A stretch of DNA of 64,000 nucleotides. It comes from Galbitalea sp. SE-J8 (GTDB taxonomy: Bacteria; Actinomycetota; Actinomycetes; Actinomycetales; Microbacteriaceae). The stretch is from NCBI RefSeq assembly GCF_030345695.1, contig NZ_JAUASV010000014.1, positions 1 through 64,000 on the forward strand. The letters run 5' to 3'. Each line of letters starts with the position of its first letter. Position 1 is the first letter of the stretch. A program made the position numbers and the translations under genes. Of this stretch, positions 56,559 to 64,000 are shown piece after piece. The notes under the pieces were generated by a model. The model was not told the DNA's origin. It ran no database searches and saw only the letters and a program-made list of their open reading frames with translations.

Positions 56559-56585
56559 GACCGGCCGAACGGCCGGTCTTTTCTT
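56559..56585 (+). terminator. intrinsic terminator or attenuator before greA
   Basis: GACCGGCC-GAAC-GGCCGGTC is a perfect 8-bp stem with a tetraloop, followed directly by TTTTCTTT. This is the only textbook rho-independent terminator I see in the window. It ends the DUF4307 message and lies 55 nt before the greA ATG, so greA must be read past it or from a separate promoter. Confidence 0.85.
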
Positions 56586-56639
56586 TCGGGCGCGGTGTCC
56601 GCGAACGCCGCCATCCACAAGCACAAGGAGGCATCAGCC

Positions 56640-57125
56640 ATGAGCGACACGACCACCACGTGGCTCACGCAGGAGGCCTACGACCGACGCAAGGCGGAGC
56701 TGGAACAGCTCGCGAGCGAGGGTCGCACCGAGATCGCGAAGCGCATCGAGGCCGCTCGCGAGGAGGGCGACCTGAAGGAGAACGGCGGCTACCACGCCGC
56801 CAAGGAGGAACAGGGCAAGATCGAGGCCCGCATCCGCGTGCTCACGGAGCTGCTGCGCACGGCCAAGGTGGGCGACGCGCCGGAGAGCTCCGGCGTCGTC
56901 GAGCTCGGCACGGTCGTCACGGTGTCGATCCTCGGCAACGAGAAGAAGTTCCTGCTCGGCAGCCGTGAGATCGCCGGCGACGCCGACCTCGACGTGTTCA
57001 GCGAGTCGAGCCCGCTCGGCGCCGCCATCCTCGGCAGGCGCGAGGGCGACACGACGTCGTACGCGGCGCCCAACGGCCGCGACATCGAGGTGACCGTCGT
57101 GAAGGTCGAGACCTACTCCGCCTGA
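56640..57125 (+). CDS. greA: transcription elongation factor GreA
   Basis: A 161-residue cleavage factor for backtracked RNA polymerase. The N-terminal coiled coil ends in the acidic tip EEGDLKENGGYHAAKEEQ, which reaches the polymerase active site; the C-terminal FKBP-like domain contains VELGTVVTVSILGNEKKFLLGS and SPLGAAILGRREGD. The ATG follows AAGGAGG by 8 nt. Length is normal. An intrinsic terminator sits in its leader. The 841-bp gene-free, repeat-rich stretch begins after its stop. Confidence 0.97.
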   Translation: MSDTTTTWLTQEAYDRRKAELEQLASEGRTEIAKRIEAAREEGDLKENGGYHAAKEEQGKIEARIRVLTELLRTAKVGDAPESSGVVELGTVVTVSILGNEKKFLLGSREIAGDADLDVFSESSPLGAAILGRREGDTTSYAAPNGRDIEVTVVKVETYSA

Positions 57126-57168
57126 CCGGCCGGCCCTCGCCGTCGGCGGCCGCCGGCCGCCGGCCCCG

Positions 57169-57567
57169 CTGGTCGAGGAGCCCGCGCGGCACCCCGCGCC
57201 ACTGGTCGAGGAGCCCGCGCGGCACCCCGCGCCGCTGGTCGAGGAGCCCGCGAGCGAAGCGAGCCGGCGTCTCGAGACCACCACAGCTCCACCGGGCGAA
57301 CGAATGGTTTCGAGACGCGTCCTCGCTGCGCTCGGGCGCTCCTCAACCAGCGGAGGGGCAGCTGCGGCACCCGGCCGGTCGAGGAGCCCGCGGCACCCCG
57401 CCCCGCCGGTCGAGGAGCCCGCGAGCGAAGCCCGCGAGCCCCGCCCCGCTGGTCGAGGAGCCCGCGAGCGAAGCGAGCCGGCGTCTCGAGACCACCACAG
57501 CTCCACCGGGCGAACGAATGGTTTCGAGACGCGTCCTCGCTGCGCTCGGGCGCTCCTCAACCAGCGG
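57169..57567. repeat. REP/BIME-like cluster with two identical 119-bp elements
   Basis: Complete copies at 57235-57353 and 57449-57567 appear identical. Each starts CTGGTCGAGGAGCCCGCGAG, has GCGTCTCGAGACCA in the middle, then TGGTTTCGAGACGCGTCCTC, and ends GGCGCTCCTCAACCAGCGG. The two halves form an imperfect hairpin of about 45 bp per arm. Head fragments GGTCGAGGAGCCCGCG also stand alone near 57171, 57204, 57377 and 57409. Related sequence is at 57895-57945, near 48850 and at the start of the window. No gene is present between greA and the threonine ammonia-lyase gene. Confidence 0.92.
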
Positions 57568-57637
57568 GGTGTGACGCCGGCACCGCTCCTCCGGGCGCGC
57601 CGCCCAGCGGCGCCCCATCGCGGAACCCCCTCCCTCG

Positions 57638-57739
57638 ATCACAGAAATGCAGGAGCATCCGAGCGTCGCCGGAGAGACGCTCGCGTGATTCCGGGGCTGG
57701 GTTCACGCGCGCCGCGCCGCGGTCCTGCATTTCCGTGAT
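57638..57739. repeat. long inverted repeat family B, copy 2
   Basis: ATCACAGAAATGCAGGA (57638-57654) pairs with TCCTGCATTTCCGTGAT (57723-57739) with one G-T type mismatch, centre 68 nt. The arm core GAAATGCAGGA is identical to the copy at 21065. Both copies lie between convergent genes. Confidence 0.88.
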
Positions 57740-57741
57740 GT

Positions 57742-57862
57742 CGGCGCTCGACCCCGCCCGCGCTCGACCGTGCCCGTGCTCGACCGTGTCCGCGCTCGAC
57801 CCCGCCGACACTCGACCCCGCCGGCACTCGACCGTGTCGGCGCTCGACCCCGTCGGCACCCC
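57742..57862. repeat. 16-nt tandem repeat, about seven units
   Basis: CTCGACC recurs exactly every 16 nt at 57747, 57763, 57779, 57795, 57811, 57827 and 57843. Units alternate between CTCGACCCCGCC and CTCGACCGTGTC types. It follows directly after the family B repeat. The 16-nt period equals that of the array upstream of the mycoredoxin gene. Confidence 0.88.
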
Positions 57863-57966
57863 GACCGAGCGACGCCGCACGGTGCGGGGCCGTTCGCTGC
57901 GCCCGGGCGCTCCTCAGCCAGCGGAGGGGCCGGTGCGCACGCGCGCTCCTCGCCCGGCGGGGCGGG

Positions 57967-59199
57967 TCACGCCTTGAGGCGCGGCTCGTAGCCCTCGGCG
58001 CGCAGCGCTGCGAGCACCTTCTCGGCGTGCTCGCTGCCGCGCGTCTCGATGTGCAGCTCGAGCTCGACGGCCGAGATCTGCATCCCGGTGCCGTGCCGGG
58101 TGTGGATGACCTCGACGACGTTCGCGTTCTGATCGGCCACGATGCGGCTCGTCTCGGCGAGCTGCCCCGGCCGGTCCGGCAGCGGGATGATCACCTTGAG
58201 GTAGCGCTCGGAGGCGGAGAGCCCGAAGGCGACGATCCGCTCCATCATGAGCGGGTCGATGTTGCCGCCCGAGAGGATGACGACAGTCGGCCCGGTCGCG
58301 GACACCTTGCCTTGCAGGATGGCGGCGACGCCGACCGCGCCCGCCGGCTCCACGACGAGCTTGCCGCGCTCGAGCAGCTGAACGAGCGCCGCCGCGGTGT
58401 CGTCGTCGCGCACCGTGACGATCTCGTCGACGGCGTCACGGATGATGGCGAAATTGAGCGCGCCGGGTCGCGCCACCGAGATGCCGTCGGCGATCGTCGG
58501 CGAGATCCGGATCGTGGTGGGCTCGCCCGCGGCAAGCGAGATCGGGTACGCCGCGGCGTTCTCGGACTGCACGCCGACGATGCGCACCGGGTGGTCGGCC
58601 TTCTGCTTGACGGCGCTCGCGACCCCGGAGATGAGGCCGCCGCCGCCGATCGGCACCACGATCGTCGCGACGTCGGGCACCTGCTCGAGGATCTCCAGAC
58701 CGAGCGTGCCCTGACCCGCGACGACGTCCTCGTGGTCGAACGGCGGGATGACGACGGCCCCGGTCTCCGCCGCGAACGCGAGGCTCGCGGCGAGGGTCTC
58801 GTCGAAGATGTCCCCGGCGAGCTGCACGGCGGCGCCGTAGCCCCGGGTCGCCTGCAGCTTCGGCAGCGCGACGCCGACCGGCATGAAGATCGTCGCCCGG
58901 ATGCCGAGCTCGCGCGCGGCGAGCGCCACGCCCTGGGCGTGGTTGCCCGCGGACGCCGCGACGACGCCGCGAGCCTTCTCGTCATCCGTCAGCTTCGACA
59001 TCCGGTTGTAGGCGCCGCGGATCTTGTAGGAGCCGGTGCGCTGCAGGTTCTCGCACTTCATGAACACCGGCGCACCGAGCGCGTCGCTGAGGAAGTGCGA
59101 GCTCTCGAGCGGCGTCGAGCGCGCGACGGCCGCGACGGTCGCGCGCGCGGCCTCGAAGTCGGCGAGGGTGGGGCCTGCGAGAGTCGTCTGTGGTGTCAT
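57967..59199 (-). CDS. ilvA: threonine ammonia-lyase with C-terminal ACT domain
   Basis: A 410-residue PLP enzyme that converts threonine to 2-oxobutyrate and ammonia, the entry to isoleucine synthesis or threonine breakdown. FMKCENLQRTGSYKIRGAYN holds the PLP lysine, ASAGNHAQGVALAA and PIGGGGLISGVASAVK bind the cofactor phosphate. From about residue 330 an ACT-type domain follows (VIIPLPDRPGQLAETSRIVADQNANVVEV). One ACT domain and this length fit the TdcB-like/short IlvA class. Its ATG overlaps the stop of the upstream AI-2E family gene by 4 nt. Confidence 0.94.
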   Translation of the reverse strand: MTPQTTLAGPTLADFEAARATVAAVARSTPLESSHFLSDALGAPVFMKCENLQRTGSYKIRGAYNRMSKLTDDEKARGVVAASAGNHAQGVALAARELGIRATIFMPVGVALPKLQATRGYGAAVQLAGDIFDETLAASLAFAAETGAVVIPPFDHEDVVAGQGTLGLEILEQVPDVATIVVPIGGGGLISGVASAVKQKADHPVRIVGVQSENAAAYPISLAAGEPTTIRISPTIADGISVARPGALNFAIIRDAVDEIVTVRDDDTAAALVQLLERGKLVVEPAGAVGVAAILQGKVSATGPTVVILSGGNIDPLMMERIVAFGLSASERYLKVIIPLPDRPGQLAETSRIVADQNANVVEVIHTRHGTGMQISAVELELHIETRGSEHAEKVLAALRAEGYEPRLKA

Positions 59200-60404
59200 G
59201 GTCCCTCGGGTGTGTCCACGACGCCCGTGTGCTGCGCGAGGTCGTCGAGGTCGGGATTGCGGGTGCGGCGCCATTCGCCGCTCGCGATGTATTTCACCAT
59301 GACGTTGAGGGTCGCCACGAACGGGACCGCGAACAGCGCCCCGGGGATGCCGGCGATGAAGGATGCTCCGGCCACCGACAGCACCACGGCGAGCGGATGC
59401 ACCCGCACCGCCGTGCCCATCACGATCGGCTGCAGCACGTGCCCCTCGACCTGCTGCACGAGCAGCACGACGCCGAGCATGAACACCGCGGGCAGCGGCC
59501 CGCCGTAGACGAGGGCGATGAAGACGGCGACGACACCGCTCAGCACCGCGCCGACGACGGGGACGAAGCTCGCCAGGAAGACCAGCACGGCGATCGGGAT
59601 GACGAGCGGGAAGCCGCCGATGAAGAAGCCGATGATCCACGCGCCGAGGCCGATGCCGACCGCGTCGACGAACGCCACGAAGATCTGCACCTTCACGAAC
59701 GTGGTGAGGGTGAGCCATCCGCTGCGTCCGGCGCCGTCGACGCCGCGACGCGCGCGGCGGGGGAAGACGCGCACGATCCAGCGCCAGATGCCCCGGCCGT
59801 CGATGAGGATGAACAGCGTCGTGAACAGCACGAGCAGGAATCCGGTGAGCACGTGGCCGGCGGTCGTGCCCACCGAGAGCGCGCCGTTGACGAGCGTCGA
59901 GGTGTCGGCGCCGATCGCCTGAATGGCCTGGTCGATGTAGCCCGCGAGCTCGGTGTCCCCGATCTCGAACGGCGGGCCGGCGAGCCAGGCCTCGAAGTCG
60001 TCGTACGCCGCCATGCTGCGCGCCTGCAGGTCGGGCAGGCCGCTGCGCACCTGGAACACCACGAGCACGATGAGACCGGCCACGACGCTGAGGGCGAGCA
60101 CCATGGCGAGCGCGACCGCGAGTCCGCGCGGCCAGCGGCGCCGCACGAGCATCTGCACGAACGGCACGAGCAGTGCCGACACGAGCACGGCCACGAGCAC
60201 CGGCACGACCAGGTCGCTGAGCGTCGCGACCACGAACCCGAGCACCGCGAGCACGCCCGCGACCGCGAGCAGCCGCCACGCCCACTGGCCGGCGATCTCG
60301 ACCGGCACCGGGATGGCGCGCTCGACCTCCGCGCGCCGCGGATCGCCGGTCGGCACCTCCCTCGGCACGCCTGGGGTGATGGACTTGCGCCGACGGAAGA
60401 TCAT
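59196..60404 (-). CDS. AI-2E family (PerM/UPF0118) membrane transporter
   Basis: A 402-residue protein with about eight helices. The family layout is clear: paired N-terminal helices (LLAVAGVLAVLGFVVATLSD, LVVPVLVAVLVSALLVPFVQML), a soluble loop, then GFLLVLFTTLFILIDGRGIWRW, LASFVPVVGAVLSGVVAVFIAL and a Pro/Gly-rich end GIPGALFAVPFVATLNVMVKY. Members include TqsA and sodium/proton antiporters; the substrate is open. The ATG before IFRRRKS is chosen; the longer frame runs into a 66-bp palindrome. Its stop overlaps the threonine ammonia-lyase start by 4 nt. Confidence 0.9.
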   Translation of the reverse strand: MIFRRRKSITPGVPREVPTGDPRRAEVERAIPVPVEIAGQWAWRLLAVAGVLAVLGFVVATLSDLVVPVLVAVLVSALLVPFVQMLVRRRWPRGLAVALAMVLALSVVAGLIVLVVFQVRSGLPDLQARSMAAYDDFEAWLAGPPFEIGDTELAGYIDQAIQAIGADTSTLVNGALSVGTTAGHVLTGFLLVLFTTLFILIDGRGIWRWIVRVFPRRARRGVDGAGRSGWLTLTTFVKVQIFVAFVDAVGIGLGAWIIGFFIGGFPLVIPIAVLVFLASFVPVVGAVLSGVVAVFIALVYGGPLPAVFMLGVVLLVQQVEGHVLQPIVMGTAVRVHPLAVVLSVAGASFIAGIPGALFAVPFVATLNVMVKYIASGEWRRTRNPDLDDLAQHTGVVDTPEGP

Positions 60405-60480
60405 GCGCGCCAGTCTAGGGAGAGCGGATGCCGCACCGGCCCCGATTCCGCGGTTCCCGGCCGCGGTTCCCGGCCGCGCT

Positions 60481-60546
60481 TCACCCGAGTGTGTTACTCG
60501 AGATCGCCCGGACGTCCGGGCGATCTCGAGTAACACGGTCGGGTGA
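60481..60546. repeat. 66-bp near-perfect palindrome
   Basis: Centred between 60513 and 60514. The inner 46 bp (60491-60536) are a perfect palindrome containing TTACTCGAGATCGCCCGGAC. After two unpaired positions on each side the outer 8 bp TCACCCGA and TCGGGTGA pair again. It lies between the ABC ATPase gene stop and the AI-2E family gene start, both minus strand. The stem has no loop to speak of and no T run. Confidence 0.9.
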
Positions 60547-60571
60547 GCTCGGATCTCGCCGCCGGGTTCCG

Positions 60572-61756
60572 CTACTCGACCGCGACCGGCTGGCCGGTGA
60601 ACGCAATGCGCACCGGCTGCCCGACGATCGCGTCGTCGACCGCCGCGTGCTGCACCGCGACCACGGTGCCGTCGTCGAGACTCACGCGCGTGCGCCGCAC
60701 CGGCCCGAGGAAGCTCGTCGTCAGGATCGTGCCCGCCAGCTCACCGCGCGCGCCCGCCGCCTCGCCGCGACCGCCCGCCGCCTCGCCGCGCACGCCCGCA
60801 AACTCGCCGCGCCCGCCCCCCAACTCGTCACGTCCGCCCGCAAACTCACCACGCCCGCCCGCCGCCTCGTCGCGCGCGGCGATCGTGACGTGCTCGGGCC
60901 GCACGTAGGCGATCGCCTCGCCGTCCAGGCGCGTCGGGTCGAGCAGGGGCAGCGCGACGCCGTGCACGACGACACGGCCCCCCTCGACGACGCCCGGCAG
61001 CCGGTTCGAGAGCCCGACGAAGTCGGCGACGAACGAGTTCGCCGGGGTGGAGTACAGCTCTTCGGGCGTTCCGATCTGCTCGATGCGACCCGCGCGCATG
61101 ACGGCCACGCGGTCGGCGACGGCGAGCGCCTCCTCCTGGTCGTGGGTCACGAACAGTGTCGTGATGCCGAGCTCGGTCTGGATGCGACGGATCTCGTCGC
61201 GCAGGCTCACGCGGACCTTCGCGTCGAGCGCCGAGAGCGGCTCGTCGAGCAGCAGCACGCGCGGGCGGGTGACGAGGGCGCGGGCGAGCGCGACGCGCTG
61301 CTGCTGGCCGCCCGACAGCTGGTGCGCGTAGCGGCCGTCCAGGTGCCCGAGGCCGACGAGGTCGAGCGCGTCGGCGGCGCGCGCGCGGCGTTCCGCGGCG
61401 GGCACGCGCCGCATCCGGAGCCCGAACTCGACGTTCTCGATCGTCGTGAGGTGCGGGAAGAGCGAGTAGGCCTGGAACACCATGCCGATGTCGCGCCGGT
61501 TGGTCGGAACGGATGCCACGTCGCGCCCGTCGATCGTGATCGCCCCGTCGACGCTCTCGAGCCCCGAGAGGGCGCGCAGCGCGGTGGTCTTGCCGCAGCC
61601 CGACGGCCCGAGCAGCGCCACGAGCTCGCCGGGACGCAGCGTCAGGTCGACCCCGTCGAGCGCCCGGTGCCCGGCGAACTCCTTGACGACGCCGACGAGC
61701 TCGACCCTCGCTCCCGGAGCGGCGAGCGAGGCGGGTGCGGGGGCGGTGACGGTCAT
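60572..61756 (-). CDS. ABC importer ATPase with TOBE domain and heptapeptide repeats
   Basis: A 394-residue ATPase of the CysA/PotA/FbpC type. Walker A GPSGCGKTT lies near residue 50, signature LSGGQQQRVALARAL near 145, Walker B VLLLDEPLSALDAKV follows, with H-loop FVTHDQEEALA. The C-terminal TOBE part begins VVVHGVALPLL. It is interrupted by six 7-residue repeats of the GGRGEFA type (encoded by 21-nt units at 60740-60865) before VRRTRVSLDDGTVVAVQ. It powers the two permeases upstream. Its ATG overlaps the permease stop by 4 nt. Confidence 0.92.
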   Translation of the reverse strand: MTVTAPAPASLAAPGARVELVGVVKEFAGHRALDGVDLTLRPGELVALLGPSGCGKTTALRALSGLESVDGAITIDGRDVASVPTNRRDIGMVFQAYSLFPHLTTIENVEFGLRMRRVPAAERRARAADALDLVGLGHLDGRYAHQLSGGQQQRVALARALVTRPRVLLLDEPLSALDAKVRVSLRDEIRRIQTELGITTLFVTHDQEEALAVADRVAVMRAGRIEQIGTPEELYSTPANSFVADFVGLSNRLPGVVEGGRVVVHGVALPLLDPTRLDGEAIAYVRPEHVTIAARDEAAGGRGEFAGGRDELGGGRGEFAGVRGEAAGGRGEAAGARGELAGTILTTSFLGPVRRTRVSLDDGTVVAVQHAAVDDAIVGQPVRIAFTGQPVAVE

Positions 61757-62595
61757 GCCGGGGCCTTTCGAGCACGGGGAGCGCGGGCGCGCGGGGCGGC
61801 GCCGAGACGCCCGATCGAGAGCAGCAGCACGAACGCGAGAGCGAGCGCGAGCAGCGCGAAGATGACGGCGACGTACGGGTCGCTCTGCGAGACCTGCAGC
61901 AGGGCGGTCTGCAGGTTGACCCGGTTGAGCAGCGATGCGATCGTGAACTCGCCGAGCACGACCGCGACCGCGATGAACGCGGCGGCGAGGATCCCGCGGC
62001 GCAGCACGGGCACGATGACCCGCACCATGATGGCGGGCCACCCCGCGCTGAGCGTGCGCGCCGCCTCGGTCAGCGTCGTGAGGTCGACCGCGTCCATGCT
62101 CGAGCGGATCGCGCGGTAGGCGTAGGGCAGCACGGTGATGCCGTACGCGAACGCGAGCGTCCACACCGAGCCGCCGAGCACCCGCACGACGACGCCGTAC
62201 ACGGGCGCGAGACCCACGACGAGCACGATCGCGGGCACGGTGATCGGCACGATGCACACGATCTCGAGCACGCGCTCGAACCGGCGGAACCGCAGGTGCA
62301 CGAGCACCATGGTCGGCAGCAGCACGACGAGCACGATCGCGACGGTCACGAGCACGAGCACGCCCGAGTTGCCCACGGCCTGGAACAGCGAGCGGTACGT
62401 GCGCCCCGCATCCGCATCGACGAGGCCGGTCCAGTGCGACAGCGTGAGACCGCCCGCGAGGCCGGCGCGGAACGTGAACTGCACCATCGCGAGCACCGGC
62501 ACCGCGAAGGCGAGGCCGACGACGCCGAGGATGACGATGCGCGCCACGCGTCCGGGCTGCGCGCCGATCGCGACGGCGCCCGATCGCGCGCTCAT
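61753..62595 (-). CDS. ABC importer permease (second subunit)
   Basis: A 280-residue membrane permease with six helices. The ATPase-docking motif is EAARTLSAGWPAIMVRVIVPVLRRG, and helices include ARIVILGVVGLAFAVPVLAMV and LEIVCIVPITVPAIVLVVGL. The type is that of spermidine/putrescine, iron or phosphonate importers. Its ATG overlaps the upstream permease stop by 4 nt (ATGA) and its own stop overlaps the ATPase start, so stoichiometric synthesis is likely. Substrate is not identifiable. Confidence 0.92.
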   Translation of the reverse strand: MSARSGAVAIGAQPGRVARIVILGVVGLAFAVPVLAMVQFTFRAGLAGGLTLSHWTGLVDADAGRTYRSLFQAVGNSGVLVLVTVAIVLVVLLPTMVLVHLRFRRFERVLEIVCIVPITVPAIVLVVGLAPVYGVVVRVLGGSVWTLAFAYGITVLPYAYRAIRSSMDAVDLTTLTEAARTLSAGWPAIMVRVIVPVLRRGILAAAFIAVAVVLGEFTIASLLNRVNLQTALLQVSQSDPYVAVIFALLALALAFVLLLSIGRLGAAPRARAPRARKAPA

Positions 62596-63542
62596 CGCTG
62601 CCACCGGGACGTGCGTCGCTGCAGCACCGAGTAGAGCGACATCACGACGACCATCACGACGACCATGCCGAGCGCGAGGGCGCCGGCCATGTTCTCCCGG
62701 CCGAGCACGGTCTCGCTGCGCAGCGCCGACCGGATCTGCAGCGGCACGATCTGCGCGCCCTGGCTGATGAGGGCCGCGGCGGTCGCGTACGACGAGAACG
62801 CGTTCGCGAACAGCAGCAGCAGCGTCCCGGCGAACGAGGGCGCGAGCACGGGCGCGGCGATGCGCGTCCAGTAGCCGAGGCGCGTGCCGCCGAGCGTGGC
62901 GTTGGCCTCGGCCCACTGCACCTTGAGCCCCTCCATCGCGGGGAGGAACGTGATCACCATGAGCGGCACCTGGAAGTAGAGGTACACCGGGATCAGGCCG
63001 GGCACCTGGTAGATCCAGACGCCGTCCGCGAAGATGTCGACGCCGATTCCCTTGAGCCACACCGTCAGCACGCCCTGCACGCCGATCGTGGCGATGAAGG
63101 CGAACGCGAGCATGATGCCGCCGAACTGCGCGAGCACGCTCGATCCCGCCTCGACGGTGCGACGGATGACGCCCTCCTCCGGCAGGCCGAGGAGCGCGTA
63201 GCAGACGAGAGCACCGATCACGGCGCCGAGCACGGCGGTGAGCGCCGAGATCCACGCGGACGACACGAACGTGCCGAGCACCGTCGGGGTGAACAGCCCC
63301 ACCACGTTGTCGAGGGTGGGGGCGCCGCCCTTCGTGAAGAATCCCGTCGCGACCGCGAGCGCCGTCGGTATCGCGAGGAACAGCACGACGTACGCCGCGA
63401 ACGGCGTGAGCCCGAGCAGCGGGAGAGCGAGGCCGCGCGGACGACGACGGTGCGGCATCCGTGCGGTGCCGCGTGACGCGACGGCGCGGCCCTGGCGCTC
63501 GGGGAGGTCCCGAACGCCAGGGCGCGTGACGAGGCCCGCCAT
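62592..63542 (-). CDS. ABC importer permease (first subunit)
   Basis: A 316-residue permease with a basic N-terminus (MPHRRRPRG) and six helices, the first LLGLTPFAAYVVLFLAIPTAL. The docking segment reads EANATLGGTRLGYWTRIAAPVLAPSF. It pairs with the following permease. The ATG at MAGLVTRPG lies one base past the stop of the binding-protein gene; a start at MPHRRRPRG 29 codons later is an alternative. Same transporter as its neighbours; no substrate-specific feature. Confidence 0.9.
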   Translation of the reverse strand: MAGLVTRPGVRDLPERQGRAVASRGTARMPHRRRPRGLALPLLGLTPFAAYVVLFLAIPTALAVATGFFTKGGAPTLDNVVGLFTPTVLGTFVSSAWISALTAVLGAVIGALVCYALLGLPEEGVIRRTVEAGSSVLAQFGGIMLAFAFIATIGVQGVLTVWLKGIGVDIFADGVWIYQVPGLIPVYLYFQVPLMVITFLPAMEGLKVQWAEANATLGGTRLGYWTRIAAPVLAPSFAGTLLLLFANAFSSYATAAALISQGAQIVPLQIRSALRSETVLGRENMAGALALGMVVVMVVVMSLYSVLQRRTSRWQR

Positions 63543-63543
63543 G

Positions 63544-64000
63544 TCAGCCGACAGCGCCGGCCCAGTCGGAGGCGAGCAGGGCCGACGCGGCCTCCGCCTG
63601 CGCGTCGGTCGGCGTGACCTGGTCGGCGCTGAGCTCGCCGATCGCGGCGAGCGCGTCGGTGTCGGCGGTGCCGGCATCCGTCATGGCCTGCAGCGTGACC
63701 GGGTAGGCGCCGCCGACGATGAACAGGTTCTGCGCGTCGGCCGAGTAGAGGAACTCCTGCCACAGGCGAGCGGCGGCGGGATGCGGAGCGTCCTTGCTGA
63801 TGGCCTGGTTGTAGTAGCTCGTGTAGGCCGTGCCCGGCAGCACCGTCGTCTTCCAGCCGTCGACGTCCTTCGAGACGGCGAGGTTGTTGTACGACCAGTC
63901 GAAGACGACCTTGGTCTCGCCCGACGCGATCGTCGCGGGCGTCGCGTCGACGGGGATGAAGTTGCCCGCCTTGTTGAGCTTGCGGAAGAAGTCGATGCCG
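63544..64000 (-). CDS. ABC importer substrate-binding protein, C-terminal part (cut by window end)
   Basis: The C-terminal 151 residues of an extracellular solute-binding protein; the 5' part lies beyond the right edge. The visible sequence, GIDFFRKLNKAGNFIPVDA, GETKVVFDWSYNNLAV, SYYNQAISKDAPHPAAARLWQEFLYS and FIVGGAYPV, matches family 1/8 binding proteins for polyamines, iron or phosphonates. The open frame runs to the window edge without a proper start. It is the first gene of the importer operon, one base before the first permease. Confidence 0.88.
   Translation of the reverse strand, partial: GIDFFRKLNKAGNFIPVDATPATIASGETKVVFDWSYNNLAVSKDVDGWKTTVLPGTAYTSYYNQAISKDAPHPAAARLWQEFLYSADAQNLFIVGGAYPVTLQAMTDAGTADTDALAAIGELSADQVTPTDAQAEAASALLASDWAGAVG

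Noticed and set aside
57742-57862. CRISPR array
   Set aside because: Units are 16 nt in direct contact without spacers, and no cas genes are present.
57126-57966. Insertion sequence or transposon remnant
   Set aside because: No transposase-like frame; the block consists of small palindromic and tandem repeats only.
57967-60285. A 772-codon frame joining threonine ammonia-lyase with upstream sequence
   Set aside because: The N-terminal part is an out-of-frame translation of the AI-2E family gene; the enzyme starts at MTPQTTLAGP with an ATGA overlap.

Overview
The window is a gene-dense, roughly 70% GC chromosomal segment with frequent GTG starts, many 1-4 nt ATGA/GTGA/TGATG stop-start overlaps, and strong avoidance of A/T in third codon positions. 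Mycothiol genes (an Mca amidase and a mycoredoxin-like protein), a short-chain prenyl synthase and a gene neighbourhood like the M. tuberculosis Rv1079-Rv1112 interval (greA, DUF4307, mca, small membrane protein, hemolysin III, uppS; phoH, fumC, DUF4245, xseA/xseB, ispH, ychF) identify an actinobacterium. The DUF6264-like protein, the overused word CGGATGC/GCATCCG and the repeat types suggest family Microbacteriaceae (inference). No rRNA, tRNA, CRISPR array, phage gene or transposase was seen.

Layout. 0-9.5 kb: end of a palindromic repeat cluster, a lipoprotein translationally coupled to typA, and an oligopeptide ABC importer (binding lipoprotein, permeases B and C, double ATPase) interrupted by an opposite-strand PH-like gene. 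9.7-16.6 kb: a CPBP protease, the glycine cleavage operon gcvT-gcvH-gcvP behind a tandem glycine riboswitch, and two membrane proteins. 16.7-21 kb: an O-acetylhomoserine sulfhydrylase coupled to an NtaA/SnaA-type flavin monooxygenase, then a 3-hydroxyisobutyrate-dehydrogenase-like enzyme with a large low-complexity insertion. 21.2-24.8 kb: a three-gene nonulosonic (sialic-like) acid cassette. 25-28.3 kb: mycoredoxin, an XRE regulator divergent from an SDR, and a PIN toxin/antitoxin pair beside a frameshifted nucleotidyltransferase. 28.4-34.5 kb: ychF, an MFS efflux gene with TetR, an exonuclease and an MpaB-like protein. 34.7-40.1 kb: mmsA, rmuC, glpX, fbaA. 40.3-48.8 kb: two coupled sensor-kinase-like membrane proteins without a response regulator, DUF6264-like, ispH, xseA, xseB, DUF4245, carbonic anhydrase, fumC. 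49-57 kb: MFS, phoH, a class V aminotransferase, uppS, hemolysin III, mca, DUF4307, greA. 57-64 kb: a repeat-rich intergenic region, threonine ammonia-lyase, an AI-2E family protein, and a second ABC importer (ATPase, two permeases, and a binding protein cut by the window end).

The most unusual content is not protein coding. The intergenic spaces carry several families of long-armed inverted repeats. One family occurs four times with near-identical 16-nt arms and a constant 53-54 nt but unrelated centre. Others are a REP/BIME-like family with two identical 119-bp copies, a 66-bp near-perfect palindrome, and tandem arrays of 16- and 17-nt units. Several genes also carry in-frame tandem repeats encoding flexible insertions or tails (the dehydrogenase, the ABC ATPase TOBE region, XseB, NeuA).
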